DNA of 64,000 nt from Phoronis australis (lineage: Eukaryota > Phoronida > Phoronidae): NCBI GenBank assembly GCA_002633005.1, contig NMRA01000222.1, forward strand, positions 42,302 through 106,301. Direction: 5' to 3'. The notes under the pieces were generated by a model. It saw only the letters and a list, made by a program, of their open reading frames with translations, searched no databases and had not been told where the DNA came from. Numbering within the stretch: the stretch's first letter is position 1; each line of letters opens with the position of its first letter. The translations under genes and the position numbers were made by a program. Positions 33,606-45,790 of the stretch are shown here, piece after piece.

Positions 33606-36249
33606 CTTGTCAATAGTGTCAATGGTGCACAGCCTCACAGACTTCACACAAGCAACAAACTTGTTTGAAAAGATTTCCAAGGTTACATGCCACTATACTG
33701 AAGGTTCGTTGCTCCGAATTTTCACTGCTCCAAAGTTTGACCGCCACCTTCGAAAGTGTACTACTTCGAATGTCCATAATTCCAAAACCAGAACACCGAT
33801 AGCACAGCCCGAGAAGTCGCTCTCGCATGATATCCATGTTTCCGTTCACACCGAGCACAGAAGAGGAGGAGACACCTTTGTGTAATGCTCGATTGTCAGT
33901 CAGTAAAGCCAGGATTAAAACCCAGGTCTCCCAAACGGAGGGGTAAACAACATGAATAAAGTATCATATTTGTATCCATTCAGTAACCATCTAAACGGTG
34001 TGCAAAAGTTGAATAGTTCTTAATGAGCAAATGAGCTCAGTTCCAATTACTGCCAATCGTGGTTCTTGAATCTCATCTTCAAGCCGTTTTTGGTCTATCA
34101 CATTCGAACTACGGTTCGCATTTTTCGTCTGATCGGCAAGAAATTTACACAATGTTTACCGCGTTTATCACGTAACACATGTAGATCTCGCCAGAAGCTC
34201 AGTGCATTACTGGTTTCCAGCTACGAGTTACTGTCACGAGTTATTTTCTGAGTGATAACTGCTCTTCTATTGACTGTTTCCTGAATGCACTTTCTATGGA
34301 TTATCATTTATTGTAAGTCAATTGGTGCCATAGGGGTTATCATTTTTGCCTTTGGTGTTCTTGGTTTCGTCATCGACCTCACTTCTAAGTTTTTCACCCC
34401 AATTTCGCTCAGTGTCGCTTCTCAGAGCGTTCTCGTTTCCTCAGTTAACCAGTAATTCAGTGTGCAATTACTTTCGGAAAATAGACGAAAATCTTAATTC
34501 CTCTTTGTAATAATAGATTTACCAAAGGAAATTGCAGATAAAAAATATGGAACACTACGCAATAAATTTGTCATTTACATTGAACACCCGCTTGGATTGC
34601 CTCATTACTCAACGAGACTTGACAGCTCATTTCCATAAGTTTTATGTTCTTATATCACAAGTCTCAAGTCGTTTTTTTTCCCATTAGAGGCGAAACTTTG
34701 CATTTATCGAAGTTTCAGTAAGTGGGAAAGGTTAACTTGGGTAGTTAATCTGCGAGCGAAACTTCGCTGAAAATAGCAGGATTTAAAACTGAAGCTTCGG
34801 TACTCACCAAAACTTCGGTGTAGTGGGAACAGACGAAGAGAAGCCGCGCTGAAGTTATCGGTAGACGTCGCGGCGATCACGCGAGACACGCAAAACGTGC
34901 TTATTGCTATTGTAGCGTAGCTGACGTGCTCTCAGCAGGCGCACGTAAATAAATACACAAAACGTACTGAGAGTAGCGTAGATAAAGTAATAACCCACTC
35001 GACCTTCGGTCTCGGTCGATACGCATGGGATATTACTTTACATGTACATGTATCTACGCCAGTCGAGGTACGTTTTGTATTTATCCCATACGCTTCGAAT
35101 TCCTATGTTTCTTTCATTTTTTCGTCAGATGTATAAATATTTCACCCAGTCTGTTCACGTGGCGGATCACATCCTACATATATGTGTATATACTTGCGCG
35201 CTAGGTTGCAAGTTATTTCCGTGAAAGAAGCAATTTTAAATTTAGCTGTCTTACTTGAAAAGAGATAGCAATGATGAAAACAACAGTAATTAAGCATTGA
35301 ACTTATAACATCTCCTTAAAATACTTAAATAACAACAGTATTAGATATTGCAGTTACCAAAGGAATCGGCGCCCGAGTTGCAGATGTTATAATATTTAGC
35401 AGTTAAAAAGTAAGACAAAAGTGTATTAGTTTTGTACCAGATGTTACGAGGGCCTGATTGCATGTCGAGTGTTATTTATACTGCTGCAACTGTATTACTT
35501 GAATTCATATTCGAATATTTTGACGATCGAACCAGTGAACGACGTCGAGTCGACATTGACCTACCGTTTGAACTTTCCATGTCAGAGGTCACTGTTGAAG
35601 AAGTGCTGGAGGTGAATGCGGAAAACTTTATTACATGGCCGTATTGCACTCGACTGATTCAACGCGTATAAAAAAGAAAGTAAACCTGATGAAGAATGGC
35701 ACTGATCATTTTCACAAACACTCGTAAATGGAAGAAGAACAATTTTCAGTTTACCTCGAACCCACCACTCAATATTCGTTTGAAAGTACGAATGAACTGT
35801 GTCGCCTGGCATCTTAGAGATAACTTCGATATCACTGTCTAGTCGGAAAGGTAAGCAAAGTTTCGACGAAACTTCGGTAAACCCCTAAAGAAAAAGCGCC
35901 TTAAAGGATCTTTCGTATTACAGAGTTGGTGCTTTGGTCTAACCTTCTTTCTCGACTCCAAGAATTTTAGTCCAATGCGAAAGGTGATTAAGAACGCTTT
36001 AAATTTAGTAGGGTACTAAAATTAGTGCGTTCGAAAAGACCGGACTAGCGAGCGTACCATAATCGGTCCGATTTAATAAGCTCAAGGGGAAAGGTTTAGT
36101 CCGAACTACACGTATTTTACTCGACCTTCGTAACTTATCTCTCCCTTTTACGCGAGTGCAGAGTTCTTCCAGCCAGGATATTAGCTAGAATACTGATGTT
36201 GCCCGTCGAAAAGGTGGAGATTTGTCATATGATTTGTGAGGCACGTAGT

Positions 36250-36360
36250 TCCGAGTGCATGGGGGGGAGGTCAGGAGAGGACACCCCTTTCGCCATGAAA
36301 ACTCTTGATTTTTGACCTTGAAAAGAAGCATATTCCTTAATAATAATTTCTGAAGCTTAG
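36250..36360 (-). mobile_element. Fragment of the window-left TIR element, reversed
   Basis: The reverse complement resembles 510-620, including the aatcaagag/ttgatttttg block and the cctcccccca run near gtgc. Only about 110 bases remain. Confidence 0.4.
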
Positions 36361-36559
36361 AATTTGTTAATTTTGGTTGTTAGTATGTTTTGTTGAACGT
36401 AACATCCTAACTTCGCCCCTTAACTGCGTTTCCAAATTTTTCCATTGCATGCAATGCGCAAGTGGATCGAAAAATAGCAGTTTTCACTACTCTGTTCAGA
36501 TGAAAAGGCAGATCTGGTGCAGGGCTCGACGGTTGCCCGATGGCCCGACACTGAGCAGG

Positions 36560-36790
36560 TAACTTTCTTATAATGTATAATTTATTTGCATAAATTAAGC
36601 ATGTAAAAAATTAACAATGAACACAAAATCAAAACACCTGTTAAAAATACACTCTAGCTCGATGATATACAGCGAATCCCGGCAAAATAAAGATTTTGGA
36701 AAAAGACCTTCCTTCAGGTAGACTTTAAGAATATTTAGATAAAAGAATCGTGTTCATTTTATACTGAAGCAAAGAAGAAAGATTGAAATC
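36560..36790. repeat. A+T-rich repeat with copies at 40510-40690 and reversed at 39600-39760
   Basis: All copies share taatttatttgca, caatgaacaaaa, ctagttcgatgatat and ggaaaaaggccttcct-type words, in the opposite order and strand for 39600-39760. Confidence 0.65.
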
Positions 36791-37359
36791 CCTGTTAACT
36801 TACAATGCAATTAAACAAAACCCGTTTCATTCAAGATTCTGTAAAACGTACATGTACCGAGTTGGAGGCTGACAAAGAATGCAAAAACAAGATATCAGAA
36901 TTATTGATATGGCTTCATTATGCAAAATAGATGCAGATTCGTCGAGTAAGAGTTTTTAAACTGACATCATTAGAAAGTCAAGTTGATTGCGAAATTGAAT
37001 TTATGACTATTCTCGCTTGGTTATTGATTAAGGTTGCATACTTAATAGGCTGTACCTGAAATCAAAGAGAACAGTTCGCAAAATATGAATATGACTTCCA
37101 ATGTTTTATTCTGCTCCAAAAAGTTTGTTTGTAAAACATGGCACCCCCTTCTAGACGAAAATTTTATGCTCTGTTTCGGTGCTGATGTTCCTATTTTTGT
37201 TATAATAGGGGGTCAACATTATTTTTTCATTCACTGACAGCTAGCACTGTGGCTCTCAAAAAGCGATGGGCGGTCTCAACTAACACACACCTGTATATCA
37301 ACTTTCTCAAAGAAAAAACATGAAGCAGAGATGAAACTATGAGAGCAAGAGGAAACACC

Positions 37360-37520
37360 AGAACGGGGAAAGTGTAAAATTGGGAAGAAAGAAAGGGAAG
37401 TGAGTCTTCAAATGGAGAAGGAAGAAAAGGAGGGGCGGCTAGCTGTAGAACACGTTAAATCTCATCGCAAAATTGACTAAAGTGAATTGATTGATTTGTG
37501 TTAGATGTTATGAGAATGAA
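37360..37520. repeat. Direct repeat shared with 39940-40095
   Basis: Common words in order are gaagaaagaaagggaag, ggctagctgtagaacac, taaatctcatcg and tgcgttagatgtt/tgtgttagatgtt. Confidence 0.7.
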
Positions 37521-37733
37521 AATGAAAGAAGTTACATTCGCTGAGTGATGTGTAAGTAGTTCGTAAACTAGCGGACATGTACTACGATAAGTGTACACTC
37601 TGAGCTCAGTTATTTGGTTCCCGTTTACTTTTTCTTTCACTTAAAAAATTAGCTATGGCGAAACGTATTTTCTCGCATGAACTGGAATGTGTTACAACAC
37701 CACTGGATAATAACACCGAGTCCGTATTTTTGT

Positions 37734-38605
37734 TATACCACAATATTAGCCTCGAATGGCCGAGATACATGTACGACCGTGAAATAACCCATAAAGTTAT
37801 CCCACTAGAGAGACAACATTTTGGCGGGAAACCGAGGCCGGATTCAAACCCGGGCCTCAGGAGCTTCAAGTCGCCGACTTTACCACTACACCACACAGTG
37901 GCTGACGTCATCGAACGTGAAAATAGAATACTTAAATGAGCACGCGCAACAATCGCATGTTCAGCAAAGGTCATTGCACCGACATTTATACGCTATGAAA
38001 AATAAGACGCATAATTTCCATAAAAACGATATTTCAATTTAGCGAAATTTTTCTCTCGTGTACTCTCACTTGTAAATCACCGATCTCCAATTTGAATGCG
38101 GGTATCGTGTCATCGGGATCCTTTGACTTGAGCATTATAGTCAGTTACTGGTGGTAACCTATTTTAGCAGACGATATTTTCCCGGTCGAAGCTTAGTGTG
38201 ATAAAATGTGTAGTAAACTATAATAGTTGCTAAACCTTAATTTATACATTCACTTTATTTTTATTTTGTTTTAGTTTTCAATTGGTTTTGAGTAAAAGCA
38301 TTATTTGACAAAAATAGCTCGTCTTTTCTTAAAAGGTCACGACCTCCGACCCCGGGCCTCTGACATAGAAAGTAGTTACAAAGCCAAGGCGAGTCGAGAA
38401 AGGTCGATTCATTGCAATGTTTTTCGTTCAGTATGTGGTATAAATAGATTATTACATGTTCTCAGTCGTTAACCCCCTTATCTAGAGCCCTCGTGGATTT
38501 TGTAGAATTATCACCCTCGGGGCTAACACCCCTCGGGCGATAATTCTCTAAAATCCACTCGGGCTCTAGATAACAAGGGATAACGACTTCGCCATGTAAT
38601 AATCT
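37734..38605. repeat. Long direct repeat, copy B (tRNA-like head, foldback tail)
   Basis: Same element as 31621-32485. The minus-strand B box here is ggtttgaatccgg (about 37840-37855) and the A box gtggtgtagtggtaaag (37880-37897), better preserved than in copy A. The foldback tail is at 38449-38602. Confidence 0.8.
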
Positions 38606-41600
38606 GCATATATTACATGGGCAAAAGCACGAAGTAGTGTAAAGGTGAAATCCACACGCTTTGCATACATGTATTATCGTCAGCACAACACTAAAACAAC
38701 CAAACGCGCGCCAACCAAACCATGCCGGAATTCCATGAAGATAACAAGGTTTTGATTGACAAATCGGGTGTCGCAACTGTACGTACTCCCAGTCGGAAGG
38801 ACACGCAAGCAACGTCTTCAACGACCCATCTCGGCATCAAATTTCATATCGACGTTCGTTCAAATGGGGACGAGCCCCAACTCGAGAAACGCGGCAAGAC
38901 TGTCTAGCTGTGCTGTCTCAAAGTCAATTCAGTGCTCACGCGAGGGGAAGCCTTGCTGAGTGTTATTTATCAATATTTTTTTTAAGTTTTAATGTTACAT
39001 CTTGAAAAACTATTGATTAGATTCTAAGTTGAATACTTGCTACGAAAGCTGAATGCAATTTACAATTGTTGATCTTAAAATAAACCTAACAAAAAGTAAC
39101 TGAATTATTTTACTTTGCGCAAGCGTGTTGTACAAACGTTGCCTCGTGTGGTTGAAAGTTTTAGACACGTCGAGTTTTTCGGCAAAAAGATCGTTTTTAC
39201 GGTTCATGTGAGAAAACAAATCAAGCCTCGTGATTTTGACTTAATTTCCAAGAGGTTTTGCCCATGTCATAAACCTGAGACTCGTGTAGGATTCTCTATT
39301 TTCTTACTGTATCGTGAATCGGCACGCGTGATAATGTACGCTAACGTCGCTTTGCGCAACTCCTCTATTTTAGAGAGGTGTCGCAAAGCGACGTGAACAT
39401 GAATTAACACGCATATATAATTTCCGCGTCATACATGTCATTGTTGGCTGTGACGTAATCCCGTCAGTATTTGTGTATTTTACGCGATTACATGGAGATA
39501 TACGTCACTTTAAACGCGAAACCTGTGGCCCCTTTTTAATTATTATTTGGAAAGACATCGAAACGATTTTTTTTGATAGCGTTTTCAATCTTTCTTCTTT
39601 GCTTCATTGTAAAATGAACACGATTTTTGTCTATAAATGTTCTTAAAGTCCAGCTGAAGAAATGCCTTTTTTCCGATACCCTGATGCTGTCGGAGTTATC
39701 TGGATATCATCGAACTAGAATGGATTTTAGCAGGTATGATTTTTGTTCATTGTTAATTTTCTACATGCTTAATTTACATTTATATATTGTACTGAAATTA
39801 CGCGTCATAAGAGATGACCATTTTTCACAGGGGTTTGTAGAAACGACTTTTTCACATTCAACATATATTCCCATATTGCATACCTGTAGCAGAATGGAAT
39901 ACAGTAAAATAAAACGTACTGATAATACGAGAGGAATAAATAACACTGGAAGGAGAAAAATTTGAAATCGAGAAGAAAGAAAGGGAAGAGCGGTTAGCTG
40001 TAGAACACATTAAATCTCATCGAAAAATTAACTACAAAATTTGACTAAATTGGATTGACTGATTTGCGTTAGATGTTTTGAGAATGAAAACAAGCGGACA
40101 ATCTGAGCTGAGGTAATCGGTTCCAGTTTACTTTCACGTTCACGTAAAATTTAGCTGTTGCGAAATTCATTTTTTCTTACCGTAACGTGAATCGGTACGC
40201 GCAGTTACATATGCGTGATAGTTCACGTTCGCGTCGCTTTGCGAAACCACTCTGTAGACAAAGCCGGAGATTTGTCACATGATATTTATGGAGAGCGTTC
40301 AATAGGTATCTGTCCCCGAGAAATTCATCCAAAGTCAAGTGGTCCCGTCGAAAACAAGCGGCAGCACAGTCTTCCGAAATTTAGCAAGTCATTAGGGTTA
40401 CTGCGCGCTCTCAAGAATTGAATTCTGCTACATGTATGCAAGATGGGAATATATGTGAAAACATCGTTTCTACAAACTCCTGTGAAAAAATAGTGGTCAA
40501 CTCTAATGATGTGTAATTTATTTGCAGTTTATAATAAATAGATGTATGTAAATTATACATGTAAAAATAACAATGAACAAAAAACCATTAAAAATACATT
40601 CTAGTTCGATGATATCCAGCGAACCCGACAGAAAAAGGATTTTGGAAAAAGGCCTTCCTTTAGCTGGACTGAAGCAAAGGAAAATGATTGGGAACTTTAT
40701 ACCAAAATAAAAATCGTTTCGATATCTTGCCAAATAAGAATTAAAATGGGCCACATGTTTCGGGTTTAAAGGGACGCGAATCTCCCTGACGTCAACTAAT
40801 TTTGATGTTCGTAAACCCAGTTAAAGTGAACCGGTTTTTATGATTCGAATACCGATTTCGGTTGCTTATTGTATTTTACCTATATTTGAAATCATTACTT
40901 CTTGAAAAAGTGTATTTTTTCAAAAAGCAATTTTTATACTTTGATAGGCAGAGTTGTTTAATTGCTTTATGACTCTGCTGGCAATGCTCAATTAAATGTA
41001 TAAGGGCCCGTGAACACAGCATGAATGACTACATGTATCTCTTAACGATTTTAAGTCCAGTTGAAACTTACCAACTTGTCGAAACGTGTAGAGTCGATGT
41101 CTTGGTCAGACTGTCTAAGAATATGGTCCTCATTTATAGAATCTGAGGTCAACGGATATCCCGCATCTACCCACTCACGCTTAGCATCAATCAAGTTTAG
41201 CAGCTAATTGCTCGCATCTGCATTAATGACGGAGAAGACAATTTTCACCCGCATCATGTATAGCCATATACTGTCTTATTGTAGGTTTTATGCCAAATCA
41301 ACTTGCAAAACACAAACTAGGCATTTTATTGCAAAATCTTACCAGCATTTTCGAGACATTAATGGGTTTAAGTCGTTTAGACAACTCTAAAATATGCATT
41401 CAAGATATTATTATGTTTTTTAATGAAACGTTGAATACTGTTTGTGTAGTGGTTGTTATTGTCAATTTTATTTACATGTCTTCTGTAGATACGATATCTG
41501 GTGCTAATTGTAACACGCCATGGCGACTCTTGCACCACGGGATCTAGGACTATACTTGTCCTTGAGTTTCAATAAATGACTACAAGCAGACTTATATATT

Positions 41601-42138
41601 TGTTAGCTTTCGTAAGACCATAGATAGGGATAATGGACCAAGCATTCACTGAAATATTCTAAGTTAGTGTAGTGAGTGACGGCTAGCCAGATGAGACCCA
41701 GATCTACTTGCAAATGTATGTTACGCTCCTCAACCCTCGTTTTGAATTTGGAATGTTAACCACGCACAAATTTTGAGAATGGCTTACATTGTGTTTACGT
41801 TGACCTTTACATTTTTGTATCGTCACCTGTTATGCAAAATTGGTTTAATAAATGCTCGACACTTGTCCTTGTTGACTATGTAAATGTATGTACGTATATG
41901 CACATGCAAAACTTGTTGAAAACACCACACTTGTTGTTGTTGTTGAATACCTTTATTCCATTCCGTTCGTATTGTCGGAACAAAGTTCGACATTCAACAG
42001 AACAATTGGTGAAGCAGCTCACCAAGAGACATGATACATGAATTTCGAAACTTACATGTTTCATTCTCAAGTGGAAATACATGTAAGATGACACAGTACT
42101 ACCACCACAGAGCAATTGAAGGTAGTAACATACATAGA
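38606..42138. other. Repeat-rich intergenic stretch, no gene supported
   Basis: Holds the repeat copies 39600-39760, 39940-40095 and 40510-40690 and a (TTG)n tract near 41932-41947. The open frame 38722-38907 has no recognised motif. Confidence 0.45.
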
Positions 42139-43073
42139 TGGATTTAAGGAGGGGTCCAGTGAGTACACCCCCCCCCCCNCCCCCCCCCCCCACCTTGGCG
42201 ACCGCAAAAATAAAACAGCAAAAGCTTGAGGAAATAGAAAGTTTATTAATTAACCACGGTAATTAACATTATACGGCTGAAAGAAGATTTGACATTGTGA
42301 GTTTTAGATTGTGTGTGCCTGCGGGGGGTGGGCTGAGACTCTATTTAGAGTGTCCGATTCAGACAACCTCTGCAATCGTAACTCCCGGTCGATATGTGCG
42401 TGATATTCCTGGAGCTGCGCACTACCGTCGTCTGCTCCACTGTGCTATGAAGAAAATTACTTCGGAAGCTGAGTGGCGATGAAGAAACAATTTAAAGCTG
42501 CTGATAAGATGTAAATTTTAATCGAAGCCTTAGTGAATGACTCAGAAACTTATAATTCTCTCTTTATCAAACAATGAAATTCATACGATTTTCAAGCAAT
42601 CGCGTGGTTGATGCCAACACGAAAAATGGATGGGTTTGGTCCTTTTGGGCAACTGGCGACTATTTTAAAAACAACAGCTTTTGCTACGGATCTGGTTGCA
42701 CAAAATATAAAGCGTGTAATAAGCATTACAGAAAGAAGCAGGTTAGTGAAAAAAGCTGTGAACCATAAACAATTTTGTCTCTTATGGCATGCTACTTTAG
42801 TTGGAAGCGTGGTGGCGCAGTGGGAAAAGCAAGCGCTCTGGCTAATAGGTCGTGAGCCCGTGCAGTTTTCGGTTTTCCATTTTACACGTATTCTCAGTGT
42901 TTTTTTCTGTGATAATATTTGAGAAATCAAGGGAAATGATTGTTTTTAGAGGCAAAAACAACTGATTTTCCCCTTGGTGGGAGAGGGGGGTTCCCCCTCC
43001 CGACCTCTCTTCATATTCGACGCTATGCGCCTCAGTACAATTGTACTTTGATATCCTAGATCCCCCACTGGAC
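42139..43073 (+). mobile_element. Full-length-looking copy of the TIR element with tRNA-like segment
   Basis: Opens ggatttaaggaggggtccag and ends tatcctagatcccccactgg. The opening matches the opening of the short copy at 51594, and 42420-43073 matches 1-698. The internal A box (gtggtggcgcagtggg, about 42793) remains while the B box is decayed. A polyC run with one unresolved base (42171-42191) lies near the left end. Confidence 0.65.
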
Positions 43074-43376
43074 ATACCCTCTTCCTTTTTCATTCTTTGC
43101 AGTATTTCACTCCCGCATGTGCCGTGTCCCACTGAGTATGTTACACACTGTCATACGTATTCCACTGTGAACAAACCTGTTAATGAGTTACGACGATTTC
43201 AATGCCTTGGCAGGACTAAAATCAAACCATACGGTTTGCTGGTTTTTTCAAACGCAGTGCTTCACTAATTTTTATATTAGTAAGTAGAATCGGACAGTAT
43301 ACGATAAATCGCGATTTTTTGTTGTGTTGTTCACCCACAATGCTCGAGATAGGCTGTTAAGATTATTGTTTGCAAG

Positions 43377-43436
43377 CTCATGTCGGCGTTTGGCTATATG
43401 GATCCCAACTACCTAACTGTCGACATCAACGGTGAG
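43377..43436 (+). other. Candidate extra exon upstream of the duplicated phospholipase block
   Basis: Between tgtttgcaag and gtagga lie 20 open codons containing FGYMDPNYLTVDINGE, phase 0 at both ends, matching the phase of the exon copy at 43791. No counterpart was found in the complete gene. It may be chance or a diverged exon. Confidence 0.25.
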
Positions 43437-43696
43437 GTAGGACTATTATTGGGGGGATTGTTGACATTGTCATTTTGGACTATCAGGACGATTAGTCTAG
43501 TTGCTGTACCTCCTCTCCCCCCTTTGCAACGTCCAAGATCCACCAAAGTATATAATACACAACTAACCAGTTGTCATTATGCATTGAATGGATAAATTCA
43601 ACGAAGCAGCTTCTCATGTTCTACATCACTTCGTTCTTGATCAGCTTCTTACAAGAAAACTAGTCTGCGAATGTTCATGGCGATAGGCGTAAAACT

Positions 43697-45790
43697 GCAT
43701 GGTACACTACTCGGTTTTATCTGTTTAACGGTTGTATCGACCGAACCCTCAGAGCATATACCAGAACCTATCATAACTTTGCTTATGCAGGGAGACCAGA
43801 AATTGAAAGCTGCCTACAAAACAGTGTTTGGAGACAACGCTATACCGGAGAAAATTCTGAAACAAGTGAATGCTGGTGAAGAGGTAGTCTAAGTTACTTT
43901 GATACGTCCACACAGCTTTACTGTTCTTGAGATTGTAGCATTGTAGAAGAGATTTGTGAATCAAAAATAAGCCACACCAAGCGGAAGACCGTCACCAGCT
44001 GACACTGCATGGCAGCACAGCCAAAATAATTTCATACTTGCTTTGAAATCAAGCCACAGTGATTTCATGTGCCAACTCGAGATGTTACTTTTTCGGAATT
44101 ACGAGTTTGTACTTATTTCCAGTCCCAACTGTTCGTTTCCTCCCGTCACAGTAACACTGCATTCCTTTCCAATCCCTCATTGACACAGAGCACTTGTAGA
44201 CGTAGTAGTTTTGAAAACCTATGGTTGCACTTCTGACTTGTCGTTTGTTTTCTTTTAGTTTGATTTCGAAATGTTTGCTAAATACGTGGAGAGTCACATT
44301 GGCATCTCAATATGTGAGGTCAAGGAAAGCGCCTCTGCCCTACCCGTGTCAGCTTTCACGGTTCATGTCGGCACTCTTGAACACGTGGCAGAACGTAACT
44401 ACGAACAGATTAAGTATACACGATAATTTTTTTCACGATTTCCGTATAATGGTTTAAAAAGTCTGTGAGGATTACGTGCTAAGCAATTTCGAGTCCTGCT
44501 GCGTGAAAAATCTCCATGCCCAACTCACAATTCAGCTACTAGCTACAGTTTGGAGCCCAGCGCACAACAGGGGCCCCGTCGTCCTTGCAGAGCTATTCAA
44601 AGCCTGTTGCAACTGGGGGAATCCCGATGGCTGACCTAAAAAAGCTATGGGTCACAATAATTAGGGACTTTGTCCTTAAATTAGGGGCGTTGCATGAAAA
44701 GATCCCTACTTATTTTGATTAATGATGAAAATCCAACTCTCGATTAATAATTTGATGGCCAACTTATTTCACTCGATATAATTAAGCAGACTGACTGTAG
44801 TCTGACGCCACGTGAACCATTCAAAATTCGCTTAGTGGGATCCAGATATTACCGTACATATTTTCATGTTTTGTCATCTTCACTACGTTCACAATATAGT
44901 TGCTTCATTGATTTAGATGCGTGATCGCGCAAGAACAATAAGCATATACACGGACTACATTGGAACACTGGACATCAACATGGAACAACTTGATCTCGAA
45001 TTCTTGAAACGGGTAAGTTGACTAGTCTACATTGACGCTCGTCATCGTTCTACTCATTTCCAGTGAGCTTCTGTTTTTTTTTTCTATTTTCCCCCGCATA
45101 TTATTTATGAAAGAAAATCGTTACCATTAAACCCTGGTTGCAACCATTTTCAAGAAAGTCTACTTTAACTCCGAATTCGGCCCCAACCGCTTAAAACACA
45201 TCATTCCCTATAATAAGCCGACGGAGGAGTCGGCAATATTTTGGTCAACGTTGGAATATCTTTTGTAGTTAATGTTTAAGTGATTTGAGAGTTTATGGTC
45301 AACTAAATGAAAACAAAGAATACAGGTTACAACAAGACCCAGCCTCCTAGTTTATAAAACTCTGAATATGCACATGGCGATAGTACCTTGCGAGTTGGGC
45401 GTTACTGTTTTCCGAGATTCATTTGGCATGCCAAAAGCCAAAGGAATGTCGTAGCATGTATGAGCGAATCATGGGGCGAGGAGGCATGCCGCGAAGATTT
45501 TCCCTTAGGAGTATGAGCCCACCCTCCCAGTCTTTGCATCATCACAAATTCTCTCATGGAACTAATTGTTTTCACTGAGGAGCAACGAGTATTCAATGCA
45601 AACGCCATGTTTTCTTTGCATGTTAATTGATGATGAATCTGAGTATTAGTTCCGTTTTTTATCTTACACCAAGGCTGTGTCGCCGTAGTCAATTTTCTGA
45701 AGCTGGCGGAAACTTCCGGCTGCCTGCTCGATGAGTTTTGCTCGAAAGTTGTAGTTATCAAGTCAAGCCTAGTTTCATTGTTTGCTTTTC
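43697..45790 (+). pseudogene. Partial tandem duplicate of the phospholipase 3' end
   Basis: Copies of exon 9 (43791-43883, open), exon 10 (44259-44415), exon 11 (44917-45012, open) and the last exon (45669-45710). Exon 10 has a 2-base deletion around ttcacggttcatg and has lost its splice donor. The last exon has an altered acceptor (cttacaccaag) and no stop where expected. About 1.2 kb after the last exon is missing, and similarity resumes at gttgtagttatcaa (as at 21529). The similarity starts near gcatggtacactactc, in the intron before exon 9. The catalytic exons are absent, so no enzyme can be made from it. Confidence 0.85.

Larger units (their letters stand above)
32486..37733. other. Repeat-rich intergenic stretch, no gene supported
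   Basis: Includes the dispersed repeat 33465-33605, a possible small DNA element between about 34680 and 35900 rich in cgaaacttcg-type words, a fragment of the window-left element on the minus strand (36250-36360) and A+T-rich repeats at 36560-36790. The open frame at 35432-35671 is acidic and unrecognised. Confidence 0.45.

Noticed and set aside
34680-35900. DNA transposon suggested by recurring cgaaacttcg words
   Set aside because: The words recur but I could not define two matching inverted ends, so no element is called.
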